Below, one piece after another: positions 4,894 through 5,451 of a stretch of DNA of 5,451 nt. Position 1 is the stretch's first letter; the number at the start of each line of letters is the position of its first letter. The stretch is from Chloroflexota bacterium (GTDB taxonomy: Bacteria; Chloroflexota; Limnocylindria; Limnocylindrales; CSP1-4). Location of the stretch: NCBI GenBank assembly GCA_005881055.1, contig VBHW01000273.1, forward strand, positions 1 to 5,451, written 5' to 3'. Below the pieces are notes generated by a model. The model had not been told where the DNA came from, did no database searches, and worked only from the letters and a program-made list of their open reading frames with translations. The translations under genes and the position numbers were made by a program.

Positions 4894-5451
4894 GTGCGCC
4901 TGATCGATTCCCATTGCCACATCCAGGCCGACCGGTTCGAGACCGACGCCGATCTCGTCCTCGGCAGCGCCCGGCTGGCCGGCGTCGAGCGGATCCTCGT
5001 CCCGGGCTGGAATCGCGCGTCGGGCGAGCGCGCCCTCGCGCTGGCGGAACGGTACCCGTGGCTCGACGCGGCGGTCGGCGTCCATCCGCATGACGCCGCG
5101 AAGGTGGCCGACGCGGATTGGCCGTGGTTCGTCGAGAGCGCGGCGGATCCGCGCGTGGTCGCGATCGGCGAGACCGGCCTCGACTTCGATCGCGTCTTCT
5201 CGCCGCCGGAGGATCAGCTCGCAAACCTGCGCCGGAACCTGGCGCTCGCGCTGGCGACGGGGAAGCCCGCCATCCTCCACTGCCGGTCGGTGGACGGGCG
5301 CCGCGACGCGCAGGACGCGCTGCTGCACGAGCTGCGGGAAACGGGGTTCGGGGACCGGGCCACGATCAGGGCGTTCGAGGGCCGCCCTCCGGCGATCGTC
5401 CATAGCTATTCGGGACCGGTCGACTACGCAGAGGCGATGATCGATCTCGGG
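4894..5451 (+). CDS. tatD: TatD-family metal-dependent hydrolase, N-terminal 186 residues
   Basis: TIM-barrel amidohydrolase-fold enzyme; characterised TatD proteins are metal-dependent DNases acting in the cytoplasm. The frame opens with VRLIDSHCHI, so GTG 4894 aligns with the usual TatD N-terminus, and it runs uninterrupted to the window edge without a stop. Visible metal-site elements are His7 and His9 of DSHCH, Glu93 in AIGETGLDF, His129 in AILHCR and His170 in VHSYSG. VGVHPHDA (61-68) is also typical. The final Asp ligand of the family (usually near the GTDSP block) lies beyond the window. The stretch 150-167 before VHSYSG is somewhat longer than in compact family members, which have only a short link there. 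It sits 40 nt after metG with its own -10 box, so it may be expressed both with metG and alone. The exact substrate is unknown. Confidence 0.92.
   Translation, partial: MRLIDSHCHIQADRFETDADLVLGSARLAGVERILVPGWNRASGERALALAERYPWLDAAVGVHPHDAAKVADADWPWFVESAADPRVVAIGETGLDFDRVFSPPEDQLANLRRNLALALATGKPAILHCRSVDGRRDAQDALLHELRETGFGDRATIRAFEGRPPAIVHSYSGPVDYAEAMIDLG

Overview
The window is a very GC-rich bacterial chromosomal segment in which every gene lies on the + strand. From left to right it holds the last codons of purM, a purN-purH region read as one polypeptide but broken by two frameshifting deletions, a structured intergenic stretch of about 300 bases, a small Ala/Lys-rich hypothetical gene, metG, and the first 186 codons of tatD. 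High GC, GTG starts, a TAnnnT -10 box next to a leaderless GTG start, and the metG-tatD pairing suggest a high-GC Chloroflexota lineage (Limnocylindria/Ellin6529-like) or a deep actinobacterial relative. This is inferred from style, not from a search.

Positions 1-2306 are purine synthesis. purM ends in TGA at 96-98, overlapping the GTG start of purN (95-97) in a GTGA junction. PurN (GAR transformylase) and PurH (AICAR transformylase/IMP cyclohydrolase) both use 10-formyltetrahydrofolate. No stop codon separates them, so a PurN-PurH fusion of roughly 755 residues is implied once the two breaks are repaired. The breaks are near 305 (about 43-46 nt missing, within PurN) and near 1656 (about 16 nt missing, within PurH). 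Both sit at the centre of a short GC-rich palindrome, so loss of a hairpin loop during sequencing or assembly is a likely cause. Real gene decay cannot be excluded.

Positions 2307-2602 are non-coding. They hold a short hairpin just after purH, then a roughly 141-nt imperfect palindrome (2347-2487) whose two arms pair in one unbroken register. A competing hairpin uses the same 3' arm. A further hairpin and a weak -10 box precede the small gene at 2603-2995, which encodes an amphipathic-helix protein with disordered ends. Positions 2996-3206 are a GC-rich spacer with an exact 12-bp tandem duplication and a 6-bp-stem hairpin.

The metG gene (3207-4853) is intact in frame and clearly a methionyl-tRNA synthetase by overall sequence. 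However, its HIGH signature reads GLHT, its TDEHG block reads TDEYS, and one Cys of the zinc knuckle is missing. This is the most interesting protein-level signal in the window. tatD follows 40 nt later with its own probable leaderless promoter and runs off the right edge.
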